DNA of 64,000 nucleotides from Chromobotia macracanthus (Eukaryota; Chordata; Actinopteri; Cypriniformes; Botiidae). This document shows positions 38,869 to 50,880 of this stretch, piece after piece. The notes under the pieces were generated by a model, which saw nothing but the letters and a program-made list of their open reading frames with translations, searched no databases and was not told the DNA's origin. Position numbers and translations under genes: made by a program. Positions within the stretch are counted from its first letter, which is position 1. Every line of letters begins with the position of its first letter. The stretch covers positions 8,680,501 to 8,744,500 of the forward strand of contig JAZGTH010000059.1 in the NCBI GenBank assembly GCA_036877525.1. The letters are read 5' to 3'.

Positions 38869-39230
38869 CAGCTAACAGGGAACACTGGTGTTGAACAATG
38901 AACAATGTTGGCTATACTATAAAAGTTCTCTCAAATTTGTTAAAAAAAACCTTCTTGCAGTACCGCTAGTAGAACTTTTTAATGTTACATATCACATATA
39001 TTAAAAATATTATTCTTAAATTAGTGGAATGTTTTAAAAAGTTACGAAAGAAACTGAATGAGTTTCATGAGAAAATGAAAAAGTTTGAATCATTTTCTTA
39101 AAATCAAGCAAGAAAAAATTAGTGAAAGAATATTAACACTAGTTAATACAACTACAAAAAACTGGATATTTTAAACTAGACACTGCACATTTTATGTTCC
39201 AAGAACATTCTGTTACATTATTCTATTACA
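38869..39230 (-). mobile_element. R1 element with internal foreign sequence
   Basis: It starts CAGCTAACAGGGAACAC with AGTTCTCTCAAATTTG and TTCTTGCAGTACCGCTAG. After AAAAAGTTACG near 39046 about 90 unrelated A-rich bases follow. R1-like ACTGGATATTTTAAAC and TCCAAGAACATTC then resume. The terminal repeat is lost. Confidence 0.7.
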
Positions 39231-40647
39231 TTTTAGCACAAAATTATAAAGACAAAAACTACTTTTTTCTTTGGAATAATAATCACCAGTGATTCAGATC
39301 AGGTACGTGCATTGGGAAAGTAAATAAGGTCCACTGAAATTTTGATAACTGTTCTTTTTTGTGCTTATGTCTTAGATGACGTAAACAAATCACTAATGTC
39401 ATTGGACTATATTGCGCACGTCTCGTAAGTGAAGTCTGCTCCTCGTGAACACGTATCCACTGTGACGTCTTATCAGCTTCAGAAATCTCCATCACTGAGA
39501 GAATAATTCTCCTTAATCACAGATTCAACCCCTTTTCCTCTGCAGATTTTCATTTTGTGGCTTTGTGGGAGAAGAATAGAAAGGCTGCTCGGCTATATTT
39601 CACTCAGTAATCACAGGGCCTTTTTAGGCAGACTGCGTCATGGTATCCACGGTAACCTTCCTCCATCTGATCTGTCTCTGACAGGTTTTAATGAGGTCAC
39701 TGGGTCCGCCTCAGCATGCAGAAACATCACTTTGAATGCACTCCGCCGTTTCGGGAGGAAAATCACATCCCCGGCTTCAAGTACAACTCTATAAACGATC
39801 ATTCTGTATGCTTGCCCCATTACGACTGTGGCGGTCAGGCACTGTGATAGTCCATTATTGAAGAGAGGAGGGGTGGACCGGATCTCTGATTGACCCCCTG
39901 CAAGCTGGATTTGACAAAGCCAGAAATTATTTGATTTATTTGTTCCCATTAGACCTTTGAGAATCCAGATTTTATGTCCCAGTGTGACTCCCTATAAAGG
40001 TCTTTTAAAACCGGTTCATAAAATCATAAGTACTGTGGATGATCTGGGGAAAGATATGCAGTCAAACTGACTTTTTCTGAGTGCATTTACAAATATTCAG
40101 AATCATCTGTGTTAACAAGAATTATGAGAGATGTTTTGAAGTTTCATTTAAAGGAAATGCAAAAAACATGCAATTTCCTTGCTTTTGTTCAATTAAAACG
40201 TTCTAATATCCAGGTCTAGTATACATGGAGAATCATGGACTATCTATTTGCATTACTATTGACCTCAATGTTGGTTGACCTTTACCAGCACATGTACTGT
40301 CAGTGAACAAACTGTGATGTCACAGGCTGCAATCTACTATAATAAAACACCATGGGTCTCCACTGAGATTGGCCAATCATAACAGTGTTCTTTCCAAATA
40401 AAGCTCTTAAAGGTACAGTAGCATCCAGCTATCGGTCTAGTGGACTAACGTTACTAGCACATGCGTTTTATTTTTACATAGAAAAATAAAACGTTACACA
40501 ATTACACATTATGAGCTTTTTATCTTCAGATTATTTGTAATATGTTTATAAAAGCATGTGTATGCAATATTTGTACAAAGTAAGCATTTGTACAAAACAC
40601 ATGCTTACAGAAACATGCGTGTATCTGATACAAATTAGGCATTACTG
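39231..40647. other. Unassigned sequence with a GC-richer island
   Basis: The island at about 39400-39950 contains GTATCCACGGTAACC (39643-39657), an imperfect RFX X-box-like palindrome, plus CpGs not seen around it. The frame of 103 codons on the minus strand is unrecognised. The island may be a regulatory element. The rest shows nothing. Confidence 0.4.
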
Positions 40648-40752
40648 AGCTCCTGTGGCTCAATTTGTAGAGCATGCCGTCAAGATCATGGGTTTGAATT
40701 CCAGAAAAACACAAACTGATGAACTTTAAACACTTTAAGATGTCTGCAAGAG
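40648..40752 (+). repeat. tRNA-derived SINE-like copy
   Basis: Starts GCTCCTGTGGCTCAATTTG with TAGAGCATG, then a B-box-like GGGTTTGAATTCC. A short tail CACTTTAAGATGTCTGC follows. It is a plus-strand diverged member of the tRNA-headed repeats (compare 50399-50520). The anticodon arm is degraded, so it is not a functional tRNA gene. Confidence 0.75.
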
Positions 40753-42899
40753 GCACGTTATAATATAATATATTATAATATAAACGTTATACATACAACA
40801 CAATCTAACAGGGCCTTCAAATGCCCAAACATAACATTCACCCAACCTGTCTGAGATAAACAGACACTCGCTCACCTTTCAGCACAAGTTTGGAAGAATG
40901 CAATCATTTGTAATGTTAATCTAACACAGTATCTGATCAGAGAACTACACCAGCAGAAACCTGCAGTGTGATTACAACCTCCGGTCACTCATCCTCACAA
41001 TCCCTTTCTAAAATATTAACATTAAACAAGCAGGATAATTAAAGTGGCGTTTCTGAATGACAAGACCTTTGACACAGGGCCACTTCTGATAGCATTCAGT
41101 AAAGCACCATGTGGTATCTGTCAGGAAAATGCGTCTATTTGCAGGTTAGGTAATGCGCTGACAGTAGGGGGTCTGTTGCCTCAGGAGGGTCCAGACTGCT
41201 TTGTGTGCGGATCCTGCGAGAGAGCTGTAATTGTAGCTGATTATATTGAATACATTAAACCCATAACAAATGACCTTCAGTACCGGCAGTGTGAATCAAA
41301 CTGATTGAGCGCGATCTTGGTACACTCTCCCTCACACACAGACACACAAATAACATACAGACAAAGATGAGGACAGACATGTACTGCTTATCTGCTTCAC
41401 TCTTAGATTACTAATTATTATCTTATTATTATTACCTTATTTAAGTACACACAAAAAATAAAACTTATAACAAAAATAATGTTTAAATTACAATTATACA
41501 TAAATTCTATGTCATATATGTTCTTCCAAACCTGTATGCTCTTAGTGTTTCTGTTAAAAACGAAAACATTTTTGCATGTGTAGTTTGTTACATCCCAAAT
41601 ATACTGATTACACGTAGGGTAACATCAGGCTAGCAACAGCAGCCCAGCTGTGAAAGCTTACGATCCTGCTCTTCCTTTCAGAGCACTTTCCAAAGCCATG
41701 CCTCCTCCAACACATGAATGTGATGCAAATACATTGTTTGACAGGCAAGTAAGACCGAATGCAATGATTGGACGAACATTGTGCGCCTTCTACAAAAGAT
41801 AAATAAATAATCATGATAAATCTTTTTATTAAAGATAAACCTTGATTAAAGATAACCGTAATTTATGCTTACTAAAGTGCAGGCACAGGTTTACTGCACA
41901 AATAGTTACATACACACAGTTAACCAGATCTATTTTTGGTTATTATTAAGCCTATTTTTTAAAAATCAGCTTCTTATCATAATCACTATAATTACCAAAA
42001 TGATGTACAGTCCAGAAGCATGTTGTTAAATTTGTTGCTTGTGTTTAACGGTTAAATTTCTAGCACAAATTACAGTGTATAACGTATAATTTCTATTAAT
42101 CTGCTGAGGGCATGAGCAAGCACTCAACAGAAGGTGAACTTACAATGAAGCAAAGATTTTTCCCCCCATAAAACTAGTGAATAATGAAAAGTGTGATGAT
42201 TCGCTTTCATTCGTCTCCCGGGACTCCACTCCTCTGTTGCAGAATTGAATTTGCTACAGAAGACAGACACAGGACTGTGAGATTTTGAGAGGTCATATTT
42301 TTCTCCACAATGAGAATCCTTCTGCTCCTCTTTGATTATACTTCTACTCAAGAGGTGGAGCCACCACCTCACATCACACAAGCCAGACAGCAACACACCT
42401 ACTGTATACAAGAAAAGGCAACACAATGCTATTTTGGTGACGGCCTTGCCCCCAGACCTGTCTTGTTCTGCCGTTTATATTGTGGAACTATGAAGTGCCA
42501 AGTAACCAAATATAATGCTGTAAATTTGTGAGCTGTCTATTAATGGAGCACTAATGGCTAAACCATTATAACGATGTTGAAGACCTCACTGTGAAATGAA
42601 TTGCCGAGGCAAAAAAAGGCTTTAGGAAATATGCTACTCCTCCATTAGCTAATTGAATCTGAATGGTTTCTGTGGACGCTCCCTGATGCTTTCAACAGCG
42701 ATTTGATCAGACACAAATAGCCTCTGTTTAGTACTCTGAGGACAACAAACAAGAAAAGAGTCTCAACTCTCCTGCGCCTCACATATACACATGAAAGTTG
42801 AATTTGAAAACACTCTAATGGATGATACACCTTTATGTTTTAGTGTTTGTAGCTCTGTGAATACAGTAATTCCTCATTTTTACGGGACGTAGCAAAGCT
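40753..42899. other. Unassigned intergenic sequence
   Basis: A small AT palindrome lies at about 40757-40790 (ACGTTATAATATAA and its inverse). Otherwise nothing is recognised. The frame at 41044-41304 contains GPDCFVCGSC, a chance resemblance to VWC sequences. Confidence 0.45.
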
Positions 42900-43290
42900 A
42901 ATGGATCAGCGAGGAACAGAAGTGGAGCTAATGGATGGCAGCTCATGGTTCGCTATGGCCGTGACGTCAGGGCTTTGCAAAGCTGAAGAACCACAGAGAG
43001 GCAGGCAGAACGACACTCAGTGACTCATGTCCTCTTCTTTCTGTTCATACAGCGACCTCTTTTAACCTACAGCAAAATCACATGGGTGTCGTTTACAAAG
43101 TCTTTCAAGAATTAGAGGGAGCTGATGCATGCGGCGCATCTCCCGATGGGTGGGCATAACCGCCCCAGCGACCTCACTTCCTGCTGAGTTATAGCCTTAC
43201 TGACACTGACAACAGCATGTTTGATTACTGACAGTCAGTGGGGCGGAGTCTTGAGGTTCTGACCAATCAGCTTCTTCTCACCCTGAAAAC
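42900..43290. promoter_or_regulatory. Promoter-like island upstream of vwc2l
   Basis: A perfect CRE TGACGTCA (42962-42969), a GC box GGGGCGGAG (43240-43248) and a CCAAT box (43263-43267) fall in a GC-richer, unique segment about 4 kb before the vwc2l start codon. It may be a distal promoter or enhancer. The target is not shown by the sequence. Confidence 0.35.
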
Positions 43291-45560
43291 CTAACAAGTC
43301 ATGATCCAAACATTTTCCTCTGCAAATGTATCCTCTCATATGCATATTTAAATTTATGGTAATCATGTAACAAAGCATTTTTCTGGGGTTCTTCTGCATA
43401 TTTTTTAAAGAGCTGGCTTGTCCTGTTGGTTATATAGGTAATGGCTCTGCAATAAGCCACATAATGAACAAGCAGAACATAATAACGTACTGTATAAATG
43501 GCTTTCATTGAGAGTACAGTAAGCAGATCATTACTGTTTCGAATCAGACTTTTATGGACCCTCAACAATTATCACACAAACCATAATAATGCAACAACAA
43601 AAGACAACTATAGTGACAAATACAACAACAACAGCATCAGTAAAAGCAAGAAACTGTGAATTAATAAAGAGAAAAACAGTAACACAGAAATGTGCATAAT
43701 TTATTCATGTCGTGGGGCACTGGAGTACTGCATATACAATATCACACAGTATTATTATGAGTCTAGTCTGCAGCTTGCGAGTTACAATAAACATGGGATA
43801 TGTATAGACATTTAAACTGCATTGCATTTTAATCATGCATTTATTTCACAAGCAGATCAGTTAAACAGATTGTAAATAATGCGACACATGCAGTAATCAC
43901 TGCAATATCGCTGTTCTCCAATTCTCAGAATCAATCTGAAATGCATTCTGAAAGAATGCATGGCCTTAAATTAAATTCTGTAGGTGAACTGTATCTCAAT
44001 GTCTGCATGAATCTGTTTTTTAATAAACCATAAACTCAACCTTTACACGGCCTGTCTAATAGTTAAAACCTGGTTCCTTTTTGTCACAACTGAAGCTTGA
44101 AACATCAGATCCTCACACTCGGTTTCACAAACATCAGTTGTATCGGTTGTAATAATATCACGTCATTTCGCCGCAGCACTGCAGCGCTGCCAGACTGTTT
44201 AATAAAACCTCACGGGCTGGTCTTATGATTTCCATGATGAGAATTGCGACCCGGATTTGACCCTGTCTGTAAACCCTTCGCATCACAGAAGGAGCTGGAG
44301 CCAATTAGAACGGTATCGTTTACGGAGGATGACACCCTCAGAACGAGAAACAGAGAAAACATGCCCCAATTACCAGGCGGTGATGTCATCACTCGCCATC
44401 AGACGCGCGTGATTCTTAAAGAATGTGACGGATGCGCTGAGGGGCCTGACGCTTATGTGTCGCCATCTGTGGCCGCAGAGCAAGTGCATGATGGGAAAGA
44501 GGCATATGTTCATGACAAACTAATCTTTCAATGGCTTTCCACAGAGAAAAAGACTGCACATTTCATGTTTAGATAGGAAGGTGTATTTTCCTGATTCATC
44601 AGCACATCGTGTACACCAGCTTCTTTCTGTAGTGAGGTTTAAAAAAAGGAAGAGAGAGTGAAGGTTAAGCCAAAGACACTCCAGACTGTCTCTCCCTCTG
44701 AGCTATGCTTATTCCATAAGAGTCAAACTGAGAAGACGACTCTAAGAGATAGTTTCTTGTGTTTAGCTTTCCCCATACATACCCCTCTAAAACAGGCCTA
44801 ATGTATCTTCAGGGGCAGATAACCTAGAGCTGAAATTTCACATTTTAAAGCAAAGCATGTGTCCTCGTCTTTAGATACCTTTCTATTGATTTTTTCCCAG
44901 CTATGTGAACAGCATGTGCTCAGAATGGGCTGCCATGAGGGGTCTGGGAGATTTTCGCAGGAATCTAATTCAAGAGTGAAGTCTACACAGACTTCTGTTC
45001 TGATCGACGAATTCTTCATGCTTCATGCGCGCCTCGAGATGTTACATAATGTGCTTGTATTGTTTTGTCAATTACTATGGTTATGTCAATAGCTAATTCT
45101 CCCAAGTTATTGTTTGTTTGGTTTGGGTCCATTTTATGAGCCTTGGAAATTATATTGAATGTTCCATTCATGAAGAAAATTAGGTGATTGAACAGTCAGA
45201 GTCAGGGGAGTGAGTCTGACTCCATTTTAAAGCAAAGGTCGGTCGCTTTCAGGGACGGAGAACACACAAAACCAATGCACATTTTCAATAACAATGTCAC
45301 TGCAGGATGATTGAACTTCTCATTTTTGTGAGAACTTTCTCATTACCATGCGAACAATAACACAACAGCCGGAATTGTTTCGATTAAACCATTCATGGAT
45401 TGGGAAGTGTGAATAGTAACAAAATGCAAACCGAAGGGCTTGTGTTATTGTATTGCTCAATCCACATGTACATATTTCATAGGTTTTAATTCGGTTCGAG
45501 GTACCTATCGTTTTAAATGCGTGCTCTGCTCACCTCACTATCAACTACAGTAACGCAGTG
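43291..45560. other. Unassigned upstream sequence
   Basis: A CpG-richer block at about 44160-44570 carries a 110-codon plus frame (44244-44576) without any recognised domain. A poly-CAA stretch lies near 43590-43640. No gene is supported. Confidence 0.4.
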
Positions 45561-46372
45561 GCCCCTATAGGTTATCATCCGCACCGCAATTTCCCGTAGT
45601 TCTCCCGTTTCACTTCACAATTAACCGGCATACGCAATGCAATCGTCGGCTGTTGCCAGCACCTACTGTCCCTGACTGCTTTCTGTCCGATCACTTTATT
45701 CCTGGGTACGAATATTGCGAGACAAGTAATAAAGACGCGCGTATCCACACGGTGCCCAGACGCTGTCCGGTTGCGCGTAACGTCGTTCATGCCCAGAGAA
45801 GCAATGAGATGTTTCCTCGTTTCCTGCTGAATCCGTCCGTGGTGCTGAACTTATGGAGGAGACCTTCAGAAGATGAGAAGCTCCTGTGCGGTGCGCACGG
45901 TGCGAGCGCATCCAACCCACAGAAACTTACTTGCGCACTGGGAAACGCGGTGATATGAAAGCCTGGTTTTGGGTTTTTCTGGTGAAGGTGTGACCAGATG
46001 GCGTTAAGGTTTCACCTGCAGTATTTGGGGCTTGATTTAAATGCGGATGACTAGATGATCCAAGAGGGAAGTACGTTTTTCACAGCCGATCTGGATCTTT
46101 TTCTTCTTCCTTGTCCATACAACAGCGCAAGAGGTCGCGTAATGGTCGGGGAAGGATAATTACATTTCTGGATATGTCAGCCGTGCAGTCGGAGGCAGAA
46201 CAGCGGGCAGAGGCATGATCGGCTTCATTTGTAAATATTAAGGCAGACTCGTTGGGATTATCGCCTGTGTTGGAGTAAGAGCACCAACTCATTGACCGGA
46301 ATGATTGATTTGTTTCACTTCATGACTCTCTCGATTACTATTCAAATAAAGTGAACCGGACATTTCAGCGCG
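45561..46372 (+). promoter_or_regulatory. Candidate vwc2l promoter and noncoding first exon
   Basis: The CpG density rises here. The segment ends in CAGCGCG|GTAAGTCT, a strong splice donor at 46372/46373. The next good acceptor downstream is TTTGCAG at 47283-47289, which leads directly into the vwc2l start region. The human gene also has a noncoding first exon, so a 917-bp 5' UTR intron is plausible. The transcription start cannot be placed. A second donor-like site, GGGTGAGAG, lies near 46830, so the exon structure is uncertain. Confidence 0.4.
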
Positions 46373-47289
46373 GTAAGTCTAGTCCAGTCTCTTGGTCTCA
46401 GTCATGTTTGTTGCAGTATTGCGATGCCATTGAATTATTATTTATAATAACAATAATACTAACCATAATCCTAACCAAGAGGATGGCAATTGCTTAACAT
46501 ACATTTGATGCAAGATTCAAAGCAGGTGCGATGCGTTTGGCATGGAGTCGTGATATTACTGATAAACGGGGACAGTAGCTCATCTTTTCCCCCTGTGAAG
46601 AAACTCTTCCTCTGGCTGCTCCTCTCTGACAGCTCCGGTGCTTTTCTAAGTGCCGTTTTATGGTTAATTTCTCTTGCTTTCACGAGTGAAGGCGCATTTG
46701 GACCAAAGCCCGTTACGCACTCTTTAATGACACACAAACCGTGTCGTTTCTCCGGGGCTCTTAAACCAGAGGAAACCCAGACTGGAGAAATGCGCGGACG
46801 CGGTCCGTGAGCCCCTGCAGCGCTTTGGGCACGGGTGAGAGCCCGGGGAGCGACCTGTTGTTCGGGCATTACGCACAGCAAAATCACGCATCCACATACG
46901 AGCTGTCTGTAATGTGTTTGGGTAACTCCTTGCCTTTACCGTTTCTTTGAAAGTAAAAACTTCACTCTTCCCAAATGCATATTATTTTTATTATTATTTG
47001 TATTTATCGCCAGTCGTGGATAACTTTAACACTTTGGTGCTTGCCCGGTGAATCCGCCTGCAGTCATTCATACGAGTTTGGCGTTGTTTAACTACATTTT
47101 GCTAACAAAAGTGTCTCAGGTAGAAGTCACGTACATGTTAAATAGTCTAAATAAAATGGCTTGGCATTACACCCCACTCCCTGATGTAAACTAAGTGTGG
47201 CCATCTTTTATATCCTGAGATATTGAATGAAATGCATGCACAGTGATCGAGCAAAGGGCTTCACATGTCTTTCAGTGTCACATTTGCAG
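46373..47289 (+). other. Candidate 5' UTR intron of vwc2l
   Basis: It begins GTAAGTCTAG and ends CTTTCAGTGTCACATTTGCAG-like acceptor sequence. A 138-codon minus frame (46471-46887) and a 106-codon plus frame overlap in its CpG-rich half and are not recognised. The intron status depends on the inferred splice sites. Confidence 0.35.
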
Positions 47290-47351
47290 TATGGAAGCTG
47301 ACAACTTAGGGGACCTGAGACACTCTCCTTGAATGCGTCCAGACCAGAAGG
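47290..47351 (+). promoter_or_regulatory. vwc2l 5' leader with two upstream ATGs
   Basis: If spliced at 47289/47290, the leader holds uORF1 at 47291-47332 (13 codons and stop). uORF2 starts at 47333, immediately after that stop (TGAATG), and runs to 47431, overlapping the main start in another frame. The main ATG has the stronger context (A at -3, G at +4), while uORF2 has T at -3. This arrangement would tend to lower translation of vwc2l and make it regulatable. That effect is inferred, not shown. Confidence 0.5.
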
Positions 47352-47741
47352 ATGGGCCCTTTTCTAACGGCGGTGCGCGTCGCGCTGCTCGCCCTGATCG
47401 CCGCCGTCTCGCCGGCCTCTGTCGGCCCTGAGGATTACCCCGCCGCGGACGAGGCCGAGAGAACTGCCGCTAATGACGTCATTTTCGATGACTACCGAGG
47501 GAAGGGTTGCGTGGATGACAGCGGCTTCGTGTACAAGCTCGGGGAGCGCTTCTTCCCCGGCCACTCGAACTGCCCGTGCGTGTGCACGGAGGACGGGCCC
47601 GTCTGCGACCAGCCCGAGTGCCCCAAAATACACCCGAAGTGCACCAAGGTGGAGCACAACGGCTGCTGCCCCGAATGCAAGGAGGTCAAAAACTTCTGCG
47701 AATACAGGGGCAAAACTTACAAAGTCCTGGAGGAGTTCAAG
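47352..47741 (+). CDS. vwc2l: vwc2l (Brorin-like), coding exon 1
   Basis: Encodes residues 1-130 of von Willebrand factor C domain-containing protein 2-like, a secreted protein of a family reported to antagonise BMP signalling in neural tissue. Residues 1-25 form a signal peptide with core [11 protein letters not shown]. An acidic linker follows ([11 protein letters not shown], then [10 protein letters not shown]). Residues 51-110 are a complete VWC module with ten cysteines (53, 74, 76, 78, 85, 90, 97, 105, 106, 109), including CPCVC and CCPEC. Residues 114-130 start the second module ([17 protein letters not shown]). The segment from [17 protein letters not shown] onward is almost identical to human VWC2L and clearly closer to it than to VWC2. 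The exon ends AAG|GTAGGA, phase 0. It is far richer in GC than its surroundings. The start is chosen for the signal peptide and the strong ATG context. Confidence 0.97.
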
Positions 47742-47923
47742 GTAGGATCGCTGCTGCCTCCACAATTATGAGAATAATTATTATGGCATGTGAGGAAATA
47801 TGTTTGTGGATGAAATGATTGGTTTTGTTTTCATGCTTTTGTGCGTGGATTGTACTCTGTACTGTTTAGATCATCAAGCCTACAGGTTTCCCAAAGTCTG
47901 GCTGTGTGGCGGTACAAGAACAT

Positions 47924-48137
47924 ACACTCTTAAAAATAAAGGTTATTGAAAGGTTCTGTGGCAGGCTGTATGGTTCCACGAAGAACCCTCAACATCCGCA
48001 GAACATTTCTGAGGATGGTAAGAAAGAAATGGTTCTTTTAAAAACCTTTGACTGAAAGGTTATCTCTGGAACCAAAATCTGATCTCTGTGGCATCGCTGT
48101 GAGGAACCCTTCCCAACACCTCTGCTTTTAAGAGTGT
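47924..48137. mobile_element. R2 element, complete symmetrical copy
   Basis: Starts ACACTCTTAAAAATAAAGG and ends GCTTTTAAGAGTGT, with perfectly inverted 12-base termini flanked by T and A. Internal AAGGTTCTGTGG and AGAACCCTC motifs pair with the other half. It lies only 183 bases into intron 1. Confidence 0.9.
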
Positions 48138-48272
48138 ATTCTCGCATGTGTCCAAATGCACATCGCACGTCAAAATCCTCAGACAGAATATAAGAGTGAG
48201 GAGAACCTTTTAAATGTTCTTAAAAACTAATCTTCACGACTAAACGCTGAATAACACACCCAGCCCTCAAAT

Positions 48273-48327
48273 GGGTGGGTGTGTGTGTGGGTGAGCGAGT
48301 GTATGAGTGTGTGTGTGTGGGTCTGTG
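48273..48327. repeat. GT-rich microsatellite
   Basis: Imperfect (GT)n with GGGT and GAGT interruptions. Confidence 0.85.
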
Positions 48328-48718
48328 CATGGGTATAATATTGGATGTTGTGGGATTACTTTGCGTGTTCTTTTTTTTACTTTTAGAAGTTTATCATGAT
48401 AGGCTCTATCCATCACTATCAACAGTAATTTGATTAGAGCCGTGTCACAGAAACAATCCACTTGACAAAGCAATCCATTTAAAACTAGCGTGCATTTTCT
48501 CTTGACTTTAGATTCAGGTTATTTATATTGATCGGAGAAAGAAGGCAAACCAATCAATCATACAACAAAGCACTGGACCGTTCTTCAAAGACCCATCAGC
48601 CATGGACAGATACATGAGTGTTTTCTGCATGAAGTCATACCTGGCCAACTAGAGGTTTATATAACCAATAAATTAAGCATGCATCACTTTACCCCTAGGA
48701 GATATCTTACCACAAGTG

Positions 48719-48789
48719 GTCTCTTACTGTAGCTGAGCTCTTATTGTAAATGATCTTGTACCGTAGGTGTGCTCCTACTGTAAGTGATG
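48719..48789 (+). repeat. Short tandem repeat, about 17-18-bp unit
   Basis: Four diverged units of the type GCTCTTACTGTAAGTGAT. Each contains a CTGTA or TTGTA core. Confidence 0.65.
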
Positions 48790-50398
48790 CATAAATAAGC
48801 TGCCAAAACCCAGCAGGGTCCTTATTTAGCATAAACAGTCTATTTCGCAGCTACAGGTTTCAGATATTTCTTTTATAATATACAATCTATAGAAACACAC
48901 ACATATAATTTATAATATCAACAGGGCCCGTGTTTATTGGAAGGAACATAATTATCAGGTCTTACACATTTGATTTCACACATATAGATTCCCTCTCAGT
49001 GAAGTATACATTCCTCAAATCACATATAACAAGTTCTCCAGCAACATCTCCAGTTTTGTTCACAACGTGAGATGAGATCACAACAAATGTCTCAAACAGT
49101 CCCTGTGGTGACTTACCTGTTATCTTCTCACACAAAAACTCATTTCTGGGGTTAAAGCGGTCAGTTTTGACTGCAAACTGTAATTTACGTTTTAGATATC
49201 AACAAAGGGCAAAGCAATAAATCATCACACACAAATGCAGTCTTTGGACTCACCTGCACCAGAGCACACTGCAGATTATTTCCAGCTCTTGCTACCAGCA
49301 GTTATGAAGATCATCTCTCCTGCAACATCATACAGCAACAATTATTCTAAACTCTGAACAAAATCAGTGCCATTAAGTGTTTTTGACCTAATAAAGTCAA
49401 ATAAAGTTAATAAAGTTGATTTCATACAGCACTAACCAAAGTCCTATTTCTAAAAAAAATGTAGGATAAGCTATTTAACATAGAATTGGAAAAGATCAAC
49501 AAGCAGTCTTACACTTGAGACGATGGTATCTGGCCAATTTGATACTGTATTTCTTATTCGCCTTCCAAGTTCCGGATGTTTTAATGAATTTGTTTTGCAC
49601 GCTTCTGTTTTAAATGTCTCTTTAAACAACAAGATATGACAGATATTCATCTCTTGTGTACATCTGGTTCATTAAGGATTGTCTCTAGGTAATGTAAATT
49701 TAGGCCCTGTCTTTTGTTTTCTGACATTCAATTGTTTTTTCAAGATTATGTTAAGACTATTTAACCAGTAGATCAAAGCCTAAACCCTGTTCAGTCTGAG
49801 GATTACAGTGGGTTGAGAGTCTATATAACCCAGTCTTTACACTGAATGATGAATTTCTCATCTCCAAGATCTTATATACCGGCACTCATCATCTCCGCTG
49901 TATCAACATGGGAGAGGCCAAACATTTTATAGCAACACCAACTGTTGTCTTTTCGGTGTCAAACAAAATTCTACTTTGGACGTCTCTCAATAAGATGGGT
50001 GTTTTTTTCTAGAAGGATTTTAAATACATAGAGATGTGATACATGACAATCAAAACTGAATAAATGAAGACTCACAAAGTTAAAGCACTTGGCTTACACA
50101 ACCAACTGAAGCTTTGAGGTGGCAAATTTCGTAACTGGAAAAATGGAAAGACTGCGAATGCTGTCCCGGATTTTCTGTTTAATTAGGGTGTCCGAGATTT
50201 TCAAATCTAATCCATCTTTGTCAGAAGGCAGAAGATTAGCCTGGCAGTTTGATGCAAGCACATGTTTCAGCTGGATGTATTTGTGCACATAAGCCTATTT
50301 GATAAAAAGATCAAGTCCATCAATAAATCATCTCATCAACACGTTCTGTCATGTCTCTACAGAACATTTTAAACAAAGTATTTCATTACCTCTATAAT

Positions 50399-50520
50399 GT
50401 TCCTGTAGCTCATCTGGTAGAACATTGGCTTAGCAGCACAAAGGTTGCGGGTTTGATTCCCAGTGAACTCACACTGATATAAAGCATAACTTAAATGTAC
50501 TGTAAGTAATATAACTTTAA
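50399..50520 (+). repeat. tRNA-derived SINE-like copy
   Basis: TCCTGTAGCTCATCTGGTAG (A-box region) and GCGGGTTTGATTCCC (B-box region) are well preserved, followed by a tail with CTTAAATGTACTGTAAG. The spacing between the boxes fits a tRNA-derived head. The 3' acceptor stem half is absent, so it is not a tRNA gene. Confidence 0.8.
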
Positions 50521-50580
50521 TTAATCACTTTTTGCTCAGAATTTGCAATGGGTGATAAATAAATGAGGCATCATCATTTG

Positions 50581-50880
50581 CTAGCGTCCGGCGAGATCTC
50601 TCTGAATTAAAAAGCAAACACTGAGGTCCAGCTGTGAATGGTAATCAAAGGGCATCACGGCTCTTGATAGCCGATCCAATTAAGAGAACCCGACAGGGTA
50701 ACCTTTGGTGCGGGCCAGACTGGCATTTCCTGAGATGTTCTTGTAGAGGAGTGTATTTACTTGGCTCGGCGGGAGAGAGAGCAGCCCCGCAGAGACCTGA
50801 ATCTTACAGGCGCAGGGAATGCGACAGAGCAATCAGTCGGGCAGTGCTTTTTATTGTTACTAATCACTGTGGATGACAGC
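50581..50880. other. GC-richer unique patch in intron 1
   Basis: Non-repetitive, CpG-containing sequence in AT-rich intron, with an 80-codon frame (50634-50876) that is not recognised. A possible conserved noncoding element. Confidence 0.3.

Larger units (their letters stand above)
48138..50398. other. Intron 1 sequence without recognised genes
   Basis: Holds the GT-rich run (48273-48327) and a short tandem repeat (48719-48789). Otherwise it is unremarkable. Confidence 0.5.

Noticed and set aside
41044..41304. 86-codon frame containing GPDCFVCGSC, resembling the missing C-terminal vwc2l exon
   Set aside because: It lies upstream of exon 1. Only a few residues resemble the expected sequence and the cysteine spacing does not fit.
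46471..46887. 138-codon minus-strand frame near the vwc2l start
   Set aside because: It overlaps a 106-codon plus frame in CpG-rich sequence and has no recognisable motif. Likely composition-driven.
47364..47765. 133-codon minus-strand frame across vwc2l exon 1
   Set aside because: It is the antisense shadow of a GC-rich, strongly conserved sense exon. The absence of stops follows from composition.
50399..50520. A functional tRNA gene
   Set aside because: A- and B-box regions are recognisable but the acceptor stem is not closed and no terminator follows. It is SINE-derived.
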